From: Roseomonas aerilata DSM 19363
GTDB lineage: Bacteria; Pseudomonadota; Alphaproteobacteria; Acetobacterales; Acetobacteraceae
Reading direction: 5' to 3'
Assembly (NCBI RefSeq): GCF_000711725.1
Contig: NZ_JONP01000006.1
Location: 1 to 64,000, forward strand
DNA: 64,000 bases
Part shown: piece by piece, positions 54,118 through 62,717 of the stretch
Numbering within the stretch: the first letter of the stretch is position 1
Layout: each line of letters opens with the position of its first letter
Notes under the pieces: model-generated
What the model saw: only the letters and a program-made list of their open reading frames with translations
Databases searched by the model: none
Told to the model about the DNA's origin: nothing
Translations under genes and position numbers: made by a program

Positions 54118-55079
54118 CGTGCCAATCCCCGGACAAGACGCTGCACCCCGTCCATCACGCCGCGCGGAAGGAAGGCGACTGCGAGGATCAGCAGGGCGCC
54201 GAACACCACGAGATCCACACCCGGCACCGGGCCCGCCACGCGGCCCAGTGCGAGTTTCGCCAGTTCCCCCACCCCGTGCAGGGCCAGCGCTCCAACCACC
54301 GGCCCCAGCACCGTGCCCGTGCCGCCGAGCACGCAGGCGATCAGCACCTCAATCGAGATCCAGGTGCCGTAGGCGATGTTGGCGTCGAGATAGAGGAAGT
54401 TCTGCGCGTAGAGGCACCCGGCCGCCGCCGTGACGCCGCCCGAAAGCGCGATGGCGCGAAGCTTCGTCCGCAGCACGTCCACGCCCAGCGCCCGGGCCGC
54501 GTCCTCGTTCTCGCGGACCGCGACCAGTTGCGCGCCGAAGCGGTGGTGGGCGATCCAGCCCGTCAGCAGCAGCACCGCCGCGACGGCGCCGGCAAGCAGC
54601 CAGAGGAAGGCGGCGCGCGAGGCGAATTGCAGGTTCTCCACGCCGGGGGAGAGCCGGATCAGCAGCCCCGACGCGCCGCCCGTGAAGTCCGCGGCGTTCG
54701 CGAGGATCCGCAGCACCTCGGCGAAGGCGAGGGTGACGAGCGCGAAGTACGAACCGCGCAGCCGCGCCCGGAAGGAGAGCGCGCCGATCACCCAACCCAC
54801 GGCGGCCCCGAGCGCGATCCCCGCCGCGAGGCCCGCCCAGGCATTCACGCCGTAGCGGATCTGCAGGACTGCCGTGGCGTAGGCCCCAGTGCCGAAGAAG
54901 GCCGCGTGCCCGAAGGAGAGCTGGCCGGCATAACCGCCCAGCAGGTTCCAGCCCTGCGCCGCCAGCGCGACGATGAGAGAGGAGAGCAGGAAGTTCAGCA
55001 CGACGTTTGAGGCGACGAGCGGCAGCAGCGCGATCACCGCCAGCAGCGCCAGCCCGGGAATGACCTCCCGCGGATTCAT
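54114..55079 (-). CDS. livM: Second Liv-type ABC permease (LivM)
   Basis: Permease of 321 residues with around nine hydrophobic segments and the LivM motif WNLLGGYAGQLSFGHAAFFGTGAY; the coupling loop reads RENEDAARALGVDV. Overlaps livH by 4 bases. Confidence 0.93.
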   Translation of the reverse strand: MNPREVIPGLALLAVIALLPLVASNVVLNFLLSSLIVALAAQGWNLLGGYAGQLSFGHAAFFGTGAYATAVLQIRYGVNAWAGLAAGIALGAAVGWVIGALSFRARLRGSYFALVTLAFAEVLRILANAADFTGGASGLLIRLSPGVENLQFASRAAFLWLLAGAVAAVLLLTGWIAHHRFGAQLVAVRENEDAARALGVDVLRTKLRAIALSGGVTAAAGCLYAQNFLYLDANIAYGTWISIEVLIACVLGGTGTVLGPVVGALALHGVGELAKLALGRVAGPVPGVDLVVFGALLILAVAFLPRGVMDGVQRLVRGLAR

Positions 55080-55945
55080 GCCCTGGCCCCGAACAGCCCG
55101 GTCGGCCGCAGCAGCAGCACGAGGATGAAGATCAGGAAGATGCCGAGCTGCCCCAGGCTCTCGCCCAGCAGCAGCCCGCCGAGGCTTTCCACCACGCCCA
55201 CGAAAAGCCCGCCGACCAGCGCACCGGGGATGGAGCCCATGCCGCCCAGCACGACGATCGTGAAGGCCACCAGCACGAAGGCGTTGCCCACGCGCGGGTT
55301 CACGTAAAAGGTCGGCAGCAGCAGGCAGGCCGCGACCGCGAGGCAGGCGCAGCCTAGCCCGAAGGTCACGGCATAGACGTGCCGCGGATCGATGCCGCAG
55401 AGCTGTGCGCCGAACTTCTCCTTCGCGACAGCACGGATGGCGCGGCCCGTATCCGTCAGGGCCAGCAGGGCCCAGAGTAGGGCCGCCGTGACGAGGGCCA
55501 CGCCGAAGCCGATCAGCCGCGGGCGGGAGAGCAGCATGGGCCCGATCTCAACCACGTCGAACCCCGCATCGCCTCCGAGCGTCCGCGTGTCCGAGCGGAA
55601 CAGCGCGAGCAACGCGTTCTCGATCATGATCGACAGGCCGAGCGTGACCAGCAGCGTGTTGCCGTCGTCGCCGTGGCTCGCGGGCCCGATCACCCAGCGC
55701 TGCAGCGCGTAGCCGAAGCCGAAGAAGGCCACCACCAGAGGCAGGATCGCCGTGTATGGGTCAAGCCCGAAGGCGGCGTGCAGTCCCCAGGCCGCGAACA
55801 TCGCGACCGAGAGCAGGGCCCCGTGCGCGAAGTTCACGATGTGCAGCACGCCATAGACGAGCGTGAGCCCCAGCGCGACGAGCGCATAGGCCGCGCCGGC
55901 GAGAAGGCCGTTGGCGACGGCCTCCGCGATCAGTTCGGGCGGCAC
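55076..55945 (-). CDS. livH: Second Liv-type ABC permease (LivH)
   Basis: Permease of 289 residues with VYGVLHIVNFAHGALLSVAMF near the N terminus and a GMGSIPGALVGGLFVG segment. It follows the receptor gene with one base between them. Confidence 0.93.
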   Translation of the reverse strand: MPPELIAEAVANGLLAGAAYALVALGLTLVYGVLHIVNFAHGALLSVAMFAAWGLHAAFGLDPYTAILPLVVAFFGFGYALQRWVIGPASHGDDGNTLLVTLGLSIMIENALLALFRSDTRTLGGDAGFDVVEIGPMLLSRPRLIGFGVALVTAALLWALLALTDTGRAIRAVAKEKFGAQLCGIDPRHVYAVTFGLGCACLAVAACLLLPTFYVNPRVGNAFVLVAFTIVVLGGMGSIPGALVGGLFVGVVESLGGLLLGESLGQLGIFLIFILVLLLRPTGLFGARA

Positions 55946-55946
55946 G

Positions 55947-57161
55947 TCAGCCCTGGATCGGGAAGACGGGCCGGGCGTCGGCGGCCTCGGCGGGGAAAAT
56001 CACCTTGATGTCGCCGTCCTGAACCTGAGTGTTCACCGGGCGCGCGCCCTGGTTCTGGCCGTTCACGAAGCGCGTGGGGCCGTAGGGCATGATGTGCCCG
56101 GAATAGTCGGAGGCCGCGAGCGCCGCCATCACCTTCGCCCTGTCCGCCGCGCCGGCGCGGTTCACCGCATCGGCCACCAGCTTCACGCAGGAGTAGTTCA
56201 GCGGGATGTTGTAGGCCCAGAACTTGCCGGCCGCGTCCACCTGCGCCTTCAGCGCCACGGCCTCGGAGTTCTTCGGGTCGTGCCAGTGGTTGCAATCCAT
56301 CACCCCCAGCGCGGCGTCCGGGAACTCCTTCACGAAGCGGTAGTTCGAGGCGGCGCCGTTCAGCACGGCGTAAACCCCCTTCGGCCGGATCCGCTGCTGC
56401 CGCATGGTGCGGGAGAGCAGCACGAACTCTCCGTAATAGGAGGAGGGGATCAGCAGGTCCGGCCGCAAGGAGCGCAGGCGCAGCGCAATGTTGTTCATGT
56501 CGCGCGCGGGAGTTGGATGCGGGATCGTCTCCAGCACCTCGAAGCCGTGCTTCGGCAGCTCCATTGCCATCAGCCGCGCCAGGCCCGAACCGAATAGCCC
56601 GTCCTCATGCACCAGCACGACGGTCTTGCAGGGTTTGCCCGCGGCGTCGTTCAGCCGTATGAGGTTCTCCACCGCCGCCGAGGTTACCGTCCCGAAGCCT
56701 GGCGCCAGGCGGAAGGTATTGGCCAGCCCGCGCGTGACGATCCCGTCGGCCACCCCGACATCGACCACATAGGGCAGGTCGTAGCGCGCGGCGGCCTGGC
56801 TGGCGGCGAGGCAGATCGGGCTGGCGAAGCCGCCGACGATCGCGACCACCCCCTCCCCTTGCAGCTTCTCCACCTCCTGCGCCCCGGCTTCGGGATTGGA
56901 GCGCGCGTCGGCCACCACCAGCTCGATCTTCGCCCCGCCCAGCGCCGGCAAGCCGCCATCGGCGTTGATTTTCGCGACCGCCGCCTCGGCGCCCAGCCGG
57001 CCGAGCTCCCCGTCCTGCGCGAGCGCGCCGGTGAGGGGCTGCAGCAGGCCGATTTTCACGGGAGCGGGCTGGGCCCGCAGCACGGCCGGCATCGCGAGAA
57101 GCGCGGCGCCAGAGGCCGCGGTGCCGAGCAGAGCGCGGCGGTTGATGGGATAAACTGTCAT
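55947..57161 (-). CDS. Second Liv-type substrate-binding protein
   Basis: Receptor of 404 residues with a Tat-like signal (NRRALLGTAASGAALLAMPAVLRAQ), then VKIGLLQPLTGALAQDGELGRLGAEAAVAKINADGG. It belongs to the amide/urea/HAAT receptors. Its ligand is presumably the substrate of the operon, perhaps a cyclic amide or carboxamide. Its ATG overlaps the GntR stop. Confidence 0.92.
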   Translation of the reverse strand: MTVYPINRRALLGTAASGAALLAMPAVLRAQPAPVKIGLLQPLTGALAQDGELGRLGAEAAVAKINADGGLPALGGAKIELVVADARSNPEAGAQEVEKLQGEGVVAIVGGFASPICLAASQAAARYDLPYVVDVGVADGIVTRGLANTFRLAPGFGTVTSAAVENLIRLNDAAGKPCKTVVLVHEDGLFGSGLARLMAMELPKHGFEVLETIPHPTPARDMNNIALRLRSLRPDLLIPSSYYGEFVLLSRTMRQQRIRPKGVYAVLNGAASNYRFVKEFPDAALGVMDCNHWHDPKNSEAVALKAQVDAAGKFWAYNIPLNYSCVKLVADAVNRAGAADRAKVMAALAASDYSGHIMPYGPTRFVNGQNQGARPVNTQVQDGDIKVIFPAEAADARPVFPIQG

Positions 57162-58018
57162 CGGCTCGTCCTCTTGCGCTCTGATCTGGAGGTCTTCGTG
57201 CAGCTTACCGATGCCGCCTTCGCGGAGGCGGCATCGGCGGCATTCGCCGCGGGCGGCACGCTCGTCGGGCTCCAGCGCCGCTCGCCCTCGGCGCCGGTTC
57301 GCTGAAGCTGCATCTCGAAGGAGAAACGGTCCGGGCGGTACAGGGCGCGCAGGTGCTCCACCGGCCGCCCCTCCTCGTCCTGCACAAGCCGCGTCAGCGC
57401 GATCAGCGGCGCGCCGATCTCAACCTCCAGGGCCTCGGCCAGCTCCGGTCCGGCGAGCGCCGCGCCGATGCTCTGGCGCGCCCGGCCGATCCTCAGCCCC
57501 GACCGCTCAAGCAGCGTCAGCAGCGGGTGGCTCGCCAGTTCCGCCTCGGAATAGGTCCGCCCGATCCCCGCGGGCACGTGGGTGGTGAGGTGGGAGAAAG
57601 GCCCGCCGCCCATGCGCCGCACGCGCACGGCCCGCTGCGCGGCCTCGCCCGGCGCCAGTTCCAGCGCCTCGGCCACGGGCGGGGGCGGCACGGCATAGGC
57701 GAAGGAGAGCAGCCGCACCTCAGTGCGCCGGCCCATCTCCTTGAGGTGCAGGAACACGTCCGAGAAATCGACGATGGTCGGCGGCAGCACCGCGCCGGCG
57801 CGGACGAAGGTGCCGACGCCGGGGCGGCGCTCCACGAGCTGTTCCTGCGCCAGCTGGTCCAGCGCGCGGCGCACGGTCACCCGCGCCACGCCGTGCTCGG
57901 CGGCCAGGTCGGGCTCCCCCGGCAGGCGCGCGCCAGGCGGCAGCGCGCCGCCCGCGATGCGGTCGCGCAGCACGAGGTAGATCCGGCGCGCCTTGAAGGG
58001 TTCGACCGCCGCGCTCAA
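57158..58018 (-). CDS. GntR-family regulator (HutC/UTRA type)
   Basis: Protein of 286 residues from TTG 58018. No ATG or GTG suits the start of the winged helix, and GGAG lies 6 bases upstream of this TTG (GGAGCGGACG before it). The DNA-binding domain (about 8-75) has RLPGEPDLAAEHGVARVTVRRALDQLAQEQLVERRPGVGTFV, followed by a UTRA effector domain (about 95-245) and an unusual Ala/Ser/Arg-rich tail of about 45 residues. It is the first gene of the minus-strand operon, so it probably regulates itself and the divergent LeuC-like operon through the palindrome at 58041-58060. Confidence 0.88.
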   Translation of the reverse strand: MSAAVEPFKARRIYLVLRDRIAGGALPPGARLPGEPDLAAEHGVARVTVRRALDQLAQEQLVERRPGVGTFVRAGAVLPPTIVDFSDVFLHLKEMGRRTEVRLLSFAYAVPPPPVAEALELAPGEAAQRAVRVRRMGGGPFSHLTTHVPAGIGRTYSEAELASHPLLTLLERSGLRIGRARQSIGAALAGPELAEALEVEIGAPLIALTRLVQDEEGRPVEHLRALYRPDRFSFEMQLQRTGAEGERRWSPTSVPPAANAADAASAKAASVSCTKTSRSERKRTSR

Positions 58019-58040
58019 ACGTCCGCTCCTTCGTGCCCAC

Positions 58041-58060
58041 CTGTCCTGTAGGCAGGACAG
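58041..58060. promoter_or_regulatory. Palindromic operator in the gntR-leuC divergent region
   Basis: CTGTCCTG-TAGG-CAGGACAG: perfect 8-base arms around 4 bases, 22 bases upstream of the GntR TTG. A related imperfect site (CTGT-N7-ACAG, 58065-58079) lies beside it. Likely the binding site of the GntR regulator. Confidence 0.65.
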
Positions 58061-58089
58061 CTTCCTGTCTAGGTTACAGAACAGCAGGA

Positions 58090-58119
58090 TTGCATCAAGC
58101 CTCATCGCAAGCCTATCGT
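58090..58119 (+). promoter_or_regulatory. Possible promoter of the LeuC-like operon
   Basis: TTGCAT (58090-58095) and TATCGT (58114-58119), spacer 18. Start near 58126, 19 bases before the ATG. Matches are weak, which would fit activated or derepressed transcription. Confidence 0.3.
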
Positions 58120-58144
58120 TCAGAAGCACAGGGAGGCCAGGACA

Positions 58145-59569
58145 ATGGCGGACCAAGCGCCGCGCACGCTGTTCGACAAGGTGTGGGACGCCCATGTCGT
58201 CCTGACGCGCGAGGACGGGCAGGCCTTGCTGCTCATCGACCGGCACTTCTTCCACGAGGGCTCGCACCACGCCTTCAACCAGCTGGCGGCGCGCGGTGCG
58301 CGGGTGCCCTACCCGACGCAGAACATCGGCGTGGTGGACCACTACATCCCTACGCGCGGCCCCCGGAACAGGGGTCCCGGGGCGATCGCCGATCCGACGA
58401 TCCGCCGCATGGTGGAGCAGGTCACCGATAACGCCGCGCGGCACGGGCTCCGCCTCTTCGGCCTGAACAGCCCCGGCCAGGGGATCGTCCATGTCGTCGG
58501 TCCCGAGCAGGGCCTGACCCTGCCCGGCCTCACAATCGTCTGCGGCGACAGCCACACTTCCACGCACGGGGCCTTCGGCGCGCTCGCCTTCGGCATCGGC
58601 GCGAGCGAGGTCGCGCATGTGCTGATGACGCAGACCCTCTGGCAGCGCCGCCCGGGGCGGATGCGCATCGCGGTGGAGGGAGAATTGGGACCGGGGATTG
58701 GCGCGAAGGACGTTGCGCTTTCCATCATCGCCCGCATCGGCGCGGACGGCGCCGCGCGCCACGCGGTGGAATATGCAGGGTCCGCCATTCGCGCCCTTTC
58801 GATGGAGGGGCGCCTGACCCTCTGCAACCTTGCCATCGAGTCCGGGGCCCGCTGCGGCATGGTGGCGCCGGACGAGACCACCCTCGCCTTCCTTCGCGGC
58901 CGCCCCTTCGCGCCGCAGGGCGCAGAATTCGACCAGGCGGCCGAGGCCTGGTTGGCGCTGCCCGGAGATACGGACGCCGCCTTCGACCGCGAGGTGACGC
59001 TGTCGGCGGACGAGATCGCGCCGATCGTCACCTGGGGCGTGAGCCCGGAGGACGCGCTGCCCGTCACCGCCACCCTGCCCGATCCCGACCGCACCCAGGA
59101 CCCCGCCCGCGCCGCCGGGATCCGCGACGGGCTGGACTATATGGGCCTTCGCGCCGGGCAGAAGCTGTCCGACATCGCCGTGGACCGCGTCTTTATCGGC
59201 TCCTGCACGAACAGCCGCATCGAGGACCTGCGCGCGGCCGCCGCCGTCCTCGCCGGGCGCCGTGCCCGCGTGCCCGGCCTCGTCTCCCCCGGCTCGACCC
59301 TCGTGAAGCAGCAGGCGGAGCAGGAGGGACTGGACCGCATCTTCCGCGACGCCGGATTGGAATGGGTGGAATCCGGCTGCTCGATGTGCGTGGGCATGAA
59401 CGGCGACCTGCTGGCTGCTGGGGAGCGCTGCGCCTCCACCACCAACCGCAACTTCAAGGGGCGGCAAGGCAAGGGCTCGCGCACGCATCTCATGTCGCCC
59501 GCGATGGTCGCCGCGGCCGCCGTCACCGGCCACCTGACTGACGTGCGCCCCCTGCTCGAGGGCCGCTGA
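58145..59569 (+). CDS. leuC: LeuC-type hydro-lyase large subunit (paralogue)
   Basis: Protein of 474 residues, start ATG 58145 after GGGAGG. The 4Fe-4S ligands are C354 (GSCTNSR), C412 and C415 (GCSMC), and most of the 3-isopropylmalate dehydratase sequence is conserved. The substrate-side loop differs: RHFFHEGSHHAF instead of the common HEVTSPQAF, and VVDHYIPT instead of VDHNVPT. Together with the catabolic context this suggests a paralogue working on another 2- or 3-hydroxy acid, for example a methylated malate or citrate-like compound. The small subunit follows 2 bases later. Confidence 0.88.
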   Translation: MADQAPRTLFDKVWDAHVVLTREDGQALLLIDRHFFHEGSHHAFNQLAARGARVPYPTQNIGVVDHYIPTRGPRNRGPGAIADPTIRRMVEQVTDNAARHGLRLFGLNSPGQGIVHVVGPEQGLTLPGLTIVCGDSHTSTHGAFGALAFGIGASEVAHVLMTQTLWQRRPGRMRIAVEGELGPGIGAKDVALSIIARIGADGAARHAVEYAGSAIRALSMEGRLTLCNLAIESGARCGMVAPDETTLAFLRGRPFAPQGAEFDQAAEAWLALPGDTDAAFDREVTLSADEIAPIVTWGVSPEDALPVTATLPDPDRTQDPARAAGIRDGLDYMGLRAGQKLSDIAVDRVFIGSCTNSRIEDLRAAAAVLAGRRARVPGLVSPGSTLVKQQAEQEGLDRIFRDAGLEWVESGCSMCVGMNGDLLAAGERCASTTNRNFKGRQGKGSRTHLMSPAMVAAAAVTGHLTDVRPLLEGR

Positions 59570-59571
59570 CG

Positions 59572-60222
59572 GTGCAGCCCTTCCTCACACTGGCCGCCAC
59601 CGCCTGTCCGCTGCCGCTCGCGAACGTGGACACCGACCAGCTCATCCCCGCGCGCTTCATGAGCCGCCCCCGCAGCGCCGGCTACGGCGACGTGCTGCTG
59701 TACGACCTCCGCTTTGACGCCGACGGCACGGCACGCCCGGGCTTCCCGCTCAACGACCCCGCCCGTACGGGCGCCGGCATCCTCGTCGCCCGCCGCAACT
59801 TCGGCAGCGGCTCCTCGCGGGAGGCGGCGGCCTATGCCCTGGTGGACCACGGCATCCGCTGCGTCCTCGCGCCCAGCTTCGGGGACATCTTCAGCAGCAA
59901 CGCCGTCAATAACGGCCTTCTCCCGGCACGGCTCGAGGAGGAGGCGGTGGAGTGGATCCTAGCCTGGCTGGAAGCCGGCAACACTGAGATGACGGTCGAT
60001 CTCGATGCCTGCAGCGTCTCGGCCGGTGGCCGCAGCTGGAGCTTCGCCATCGACCCGGTCTGGCGCACGAAGCTGCTCAACGGCTGGACGGACGTGGACC
60101 TGACCCTCAGCCACGCCGCCGCGATCGAGGCCTTCGCGACCACTGACCGGGCGCGCCGCCCCTGGGCGTGGTTGCCGGACGTGCCCTCGAAAGAACCAAG
60201 CCAGGAGACGCCAGCAGCATGA
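59572..60222 (+). CDS. leuD: LeuD-type hydro-lyase small subunit (paralogue)
   Basis: Protein of 216 residues from GTG 59572. Hallmarks: LANVDTDQLIPARFM, RRNFGSGSSREAAAYALVDHGIRCVLAPSFGDIF. The usual GCGSSREHA motif reads GSGSSREAA, another departure from standard LeuD. It completes the swivel domain of the aconitase-fold enzyme with the preceding gene. The next gene begins inside its stop codon (ATGA). Confidence 0.88.
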   Translation: MQPFLTLAATACPLPLANVDTDQLIPARFMSRPRSAGYGDVLLYDLRFDADGTARPGFPLNDPARTGAGILVARRNFGSGSSREAAAYALVDHGIRCVLAPSFGDIFSSNAVNNGLLPARLEEEAVEWILAWLEAGNTEMTVDLDACSVSAGGRSWSFAIDPVWRTKLLNGWTDVDLTLSHAAAIEAFATTDRARRPWAWLPDVPSKEPSQETPAA

Positions 60223-61007
60223 CGAGCCCCGCGCCGGATTTCACGCGAACTGGCACCCTGCCCCGCGCCATCACGCCGGACTGCCTGTGGACGGGGCGCT
60301 GCCTGCCGAGCAGCGTGCCCGACATGCACGCGCATTACGCGCTCTACCTGCTGAAGGGCAGCGAGAAGACGGTGCTGATCGACACCGGCCACCCTATCCA
60401 TTGGGCCGAGGTGCGGCGCGACGTGGACGCCTTCCTCGCTGGTCGTCCCCTCGACTACATCTTCCCAACGCATAGCGAGCTGCCGCATTCCGGCCTGCTG
60501 GAGCGATGGATGCGCGAGTTCCCGCAGGCTGTCGCGATCGGCGACATGCGGGACTACCCGCTCTACCACCCCCAACTCGCGCACCGCTTCCGCCAGGTCG
60601 AGCCCGGCGACCGCCTGGACCTCGGCGACCGCGAGTTGCTCTTCCTCCCGCCCGTCTGGCGCGACCTGCCGGACACCCTTTGGGCCTTCGACACGAAGGA
60701 CCGCATCCTCTTCCTCTCGGATGCCTGCGCCTATTTCCACGCGCATGTCCCCGGCCAGTGCGACCACCTGAGCAGTGAGATCGCGCCGCCCGACCTCGCG
60801 ATCATGAGGGACTTCAACGACAAGGCCCTGCACTGGCCAAAGTTCACGGACAGCCGCCCCAGCTTCCCGGAGATCGATGAGCTTCTTGCGCGCCTTCGCC
60901 CGCGCTTCCTCGCCGGCGCGCATGGCTGCGTGGTCGATACGCCGGCGGAGGCGCTGCCGCTCTTCAAGAGGGGCATCGCCATGGGCCCGGGGGCGGCAGC
61001 GACATGA
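60219..61007 (+). CDS. Beta-lactamase-fold protein, ODP-like, altered metal motif (1)
   Basis: Protein of 262 residues from ATG 60219. It resembles the oxygen-binding (ODP) beta-lactamase domain of flavodiiron proteins without a flavodoxin part: DTGHP, LPPVWRDLPDTLWAFD, FLSDACAYFHAH and AGAHG. The metal motif HxExDH reads H85-S-E87-L-P89-H90, so the aspartate has become proline. The bridging aspartate (D168) and last histidine (H235) remain, but the histidine normally before LPD is replaced. One or no iron may bind. The next gene encodes a paralogue with the opposite pattern of losses. Confidence 0.75.
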   Translation: MTSPAPDFTRTGTLPRAITPDCLWTGRCLPSSVPDMHAHYALYLLKGSEKTVLIDTGHPIHWAEVRRDVDAFLAGRPLDYIFPTHSELPHSGLLERWMREFPQAVAIGDMRDYPLYHPQLAHRFRQVEPGDRLDLGDRELLFLPPVWRDLPDTLWAFDTKDRILFLSDACAYFHAHVPGQCDHLSSEIAPPDLAIMRDFNDKALHWPKFTDSRPSFPEIDELLARLRPRFLAGAHGCVVDTPAEALPLFKRGIAMGPGAAAT

Positions 61008-61900
61008 CCGAGACCGAGGGCTTCGCCGAAATCATCCCCGGCACGCTCGCCGCCACCGGCGGCTGGCTGGACGTGGCCGCGCGTCCCATCAGCTGGATCC
61101 CGCCCACGGCACGCGGCCTGCTGCCCGTGCAGGGTTATATCCTGCGCGACGGCGAGAGCTGGCTCATGGTGGATACCGGCCTTGCCGTGCACTGGCCCCT
61201 CGTGGCCGAAGGCATCCGCCGCACGCTGGAAGGTACCACGGAGCGCCGGCTGATCACCACGCGGCGCGAGCAGGACTGCATGATCAACCTGCCGGCCATC
61301 CTCGGCGAGTTCGGCGTGCGCGAGGTGCTATACGCGGGCGTTCTCAATCCGCTCGACTTCTTCGAGGGCGTGGAGGAACGCGACGCCGTCGCCCGGATTG
61401 AAGCGACGCCCGGCCTGCGCGCCACGCGCATCGCCCCCGGCGCGGTCACGGTCGTCGGGCGCCTGCGGCTGGAAGTCCTGCGCGTGGAGCTGCGCCTTCT
61501 CGCGACGAACTGGTTCTACGAGACGGAGACGGCGACGCTCTTCACCTCCGATGCCTTCGCCTTCCTCGCGCGGCCCGCGCAGGCCTGGAGCGCCGGCCTC
61601 TCGCGCCTGCGCGCGCCGGACGAGGCGCCGATCCGGGCGGAGGACGCCGCACTCTATCTCTCCGCCAAGATGGACTGGCTGATCGGCATCGACCCCGCCC
61701 CGGTGCTGGCCGATCTCGACGCTATCCAGGCCGCCCGTCCCATCGCCCGCCTCTGCCCCGGCTTCGGCCTCGTGATCGAGGGCGAGGCGGCGGTGCGCGA
61801 AGCTTTCGATGCGGTCCGGGAAGCGCTGCGGATCCTCGGCGCGCGCCCGCGTAAGGTGTGGCGCTTCCCGGACGCGTTGAACGCAGAGGCGGCGGCATGA
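61004..61900 (+). CDS. Beta-lactamase-fold protein, ODP-like, altered metal motif (2)
   Basis: Protein of 298 residues overlapping the previous gene by 4 bases and similar in layout (GYILRDGESWLMVDTGLAVHWP, TSDAFAF, CPGFG). Its HxExDH position reads R87-R-E89-Q-D91-C92: the glutamate and aspartate stay but both histidines are lost, and the last histidine is a phenylalanine (F254). It is unlikely to hold a normal two-metal site alone. It may be a regulatory or structural partner of the first protein. Function unknown. Confidence 0.72.
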   Translation: MTETEGFAEIIPGTLAATGGWLDVAARPISWIPPTARGLLPVQGYILRDGESWLMVDTGLAVHWPLVAEGIRRTLEGTTERRLITTRREQDCMINLPAILGEFGVREVLYAGVLNPLDFFEGVEERDAVARIEATPGLRATRIAPGAVTVVGRLRLEVLRVELRLLATNWFYETETATLFTSDAFAFLARPAQAWSAGLSRLRAPDEAPIRAEDAALYLSAKMDWLIGIDPAPVLADLDAIQAARPIARLCPGFGLVIEGEAAVREAFDAVREALRILGARPRKVWRFPDALNAEAAA

Positions 61901-62703
61901 GCGGCTATCCCGGCACCGCCTTCCGCGCCCGCATGCAGGCGGGAGAGCTCGCCCTCGGCAGCAATCTTCGCCTCACCCGCAGTGCGGAGGCAGGGCCCAT
62001 CCTCGCGGCCTGCGGTTTCCACTGGGCGATGCTCGACTTCGAGCACAGTCCGGCCTCGCCACATATCGCGCACGACGTCGCGCTCTCGGCCATCCGCGCC
62101 GGCATCCTGCCCCTCGCGCGCCCTTCCAGCCACGACCCGCACGAGATCGCGGGGCTTCTCACCAACGGCGCGCTCGGCCTCGTCGTGCCGCATGTGGACA
62201 CACCGGAGCAGGCGGCGGCCGTTGCGCGGGCGGCGCGCTTCGCGCCGCGCGGCAATCTCTCCGTCCCTGGAACCCTCGCGCATTTCGGCTATGACAAGGG
62301 CCTCGCAGAGGCCTGCGCGATCTTCAATGAGGAGGTCGTGGTTGCGGTGATGATCGAGAGCCGCACGGCAGTCGAGAATGTCGAGGCGATCGCGGCGGTG
62401 CCGGGCGTGGACGGGCTGTTCATCGGCGGCTCGGACCTGCTCTGGGATCTCGGCTTGCCCGGCCGCTACGACGCGCCCGAACTGCTCGACGCCGTGGAGC
62501 GGACCTGCGCCGCGGCCGCGCGCAACGGGCTCTTCGCCGGCATGGGTGGGCCACGCGACGAGGGCCCCTGGCACGGTTTCCTCCGCGCCGGGATGCGCAT
62601 GATCCTGACCGAGAATGATCTCTCGCTGATGATGCGCGGCGCGCGCGACCGACGCGCCTTCTTCGAGGGTGTGCTCTCCGGCAGTGCGGCGGTGGGGGCC
62701 TGA
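61897..62703 (+). CDS. HpcH/HpaI-family aldolase
   Basis: Protein of 268 residues from ATG 61897, overlapping the previous stop (ATGA). Class II pyruvate aldolase hallmarks: LDFEHSP (catalytic histidine), MIESRTAVENVEAIAAVPGVDGLFIGGSDL (metal-binding Glu and Asp). Enzymes of the family cleave 4-hydroxy-2-oxo acids to pyruvate and an aldehyde. It closes the plus-strand operon; the next gene is convergent. It may cleave the pathway product made after hydration by the LeuCD-like enzyme. Confidence 0.87.
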   Translation: MSGYPGTAFRARMQAGELALGSNLRLTRSAEAGPILAACGFHWAMLDFEHSPASPHIAHDVALSAIRAGILPLARPSSHDPHEIAGLLTNGALGLVVPHVDTPEQAAAVARAARFAPRGNLSVPGTLAHFGYDKGLAEACAIFNEEVVVAVMIESRTAVENVEAIAAVPGVDGLFIGGSDLLWDLGLPGRYDAPELLDAVERTCAAAARNGLFAGMGGPRDEGPWHGFLRAGMRMILTENDLSLMMRGARDRRAFFEGVLSGSAAVGA

Positions 62704-62717
62704 TGGAAGCGCCGGCC

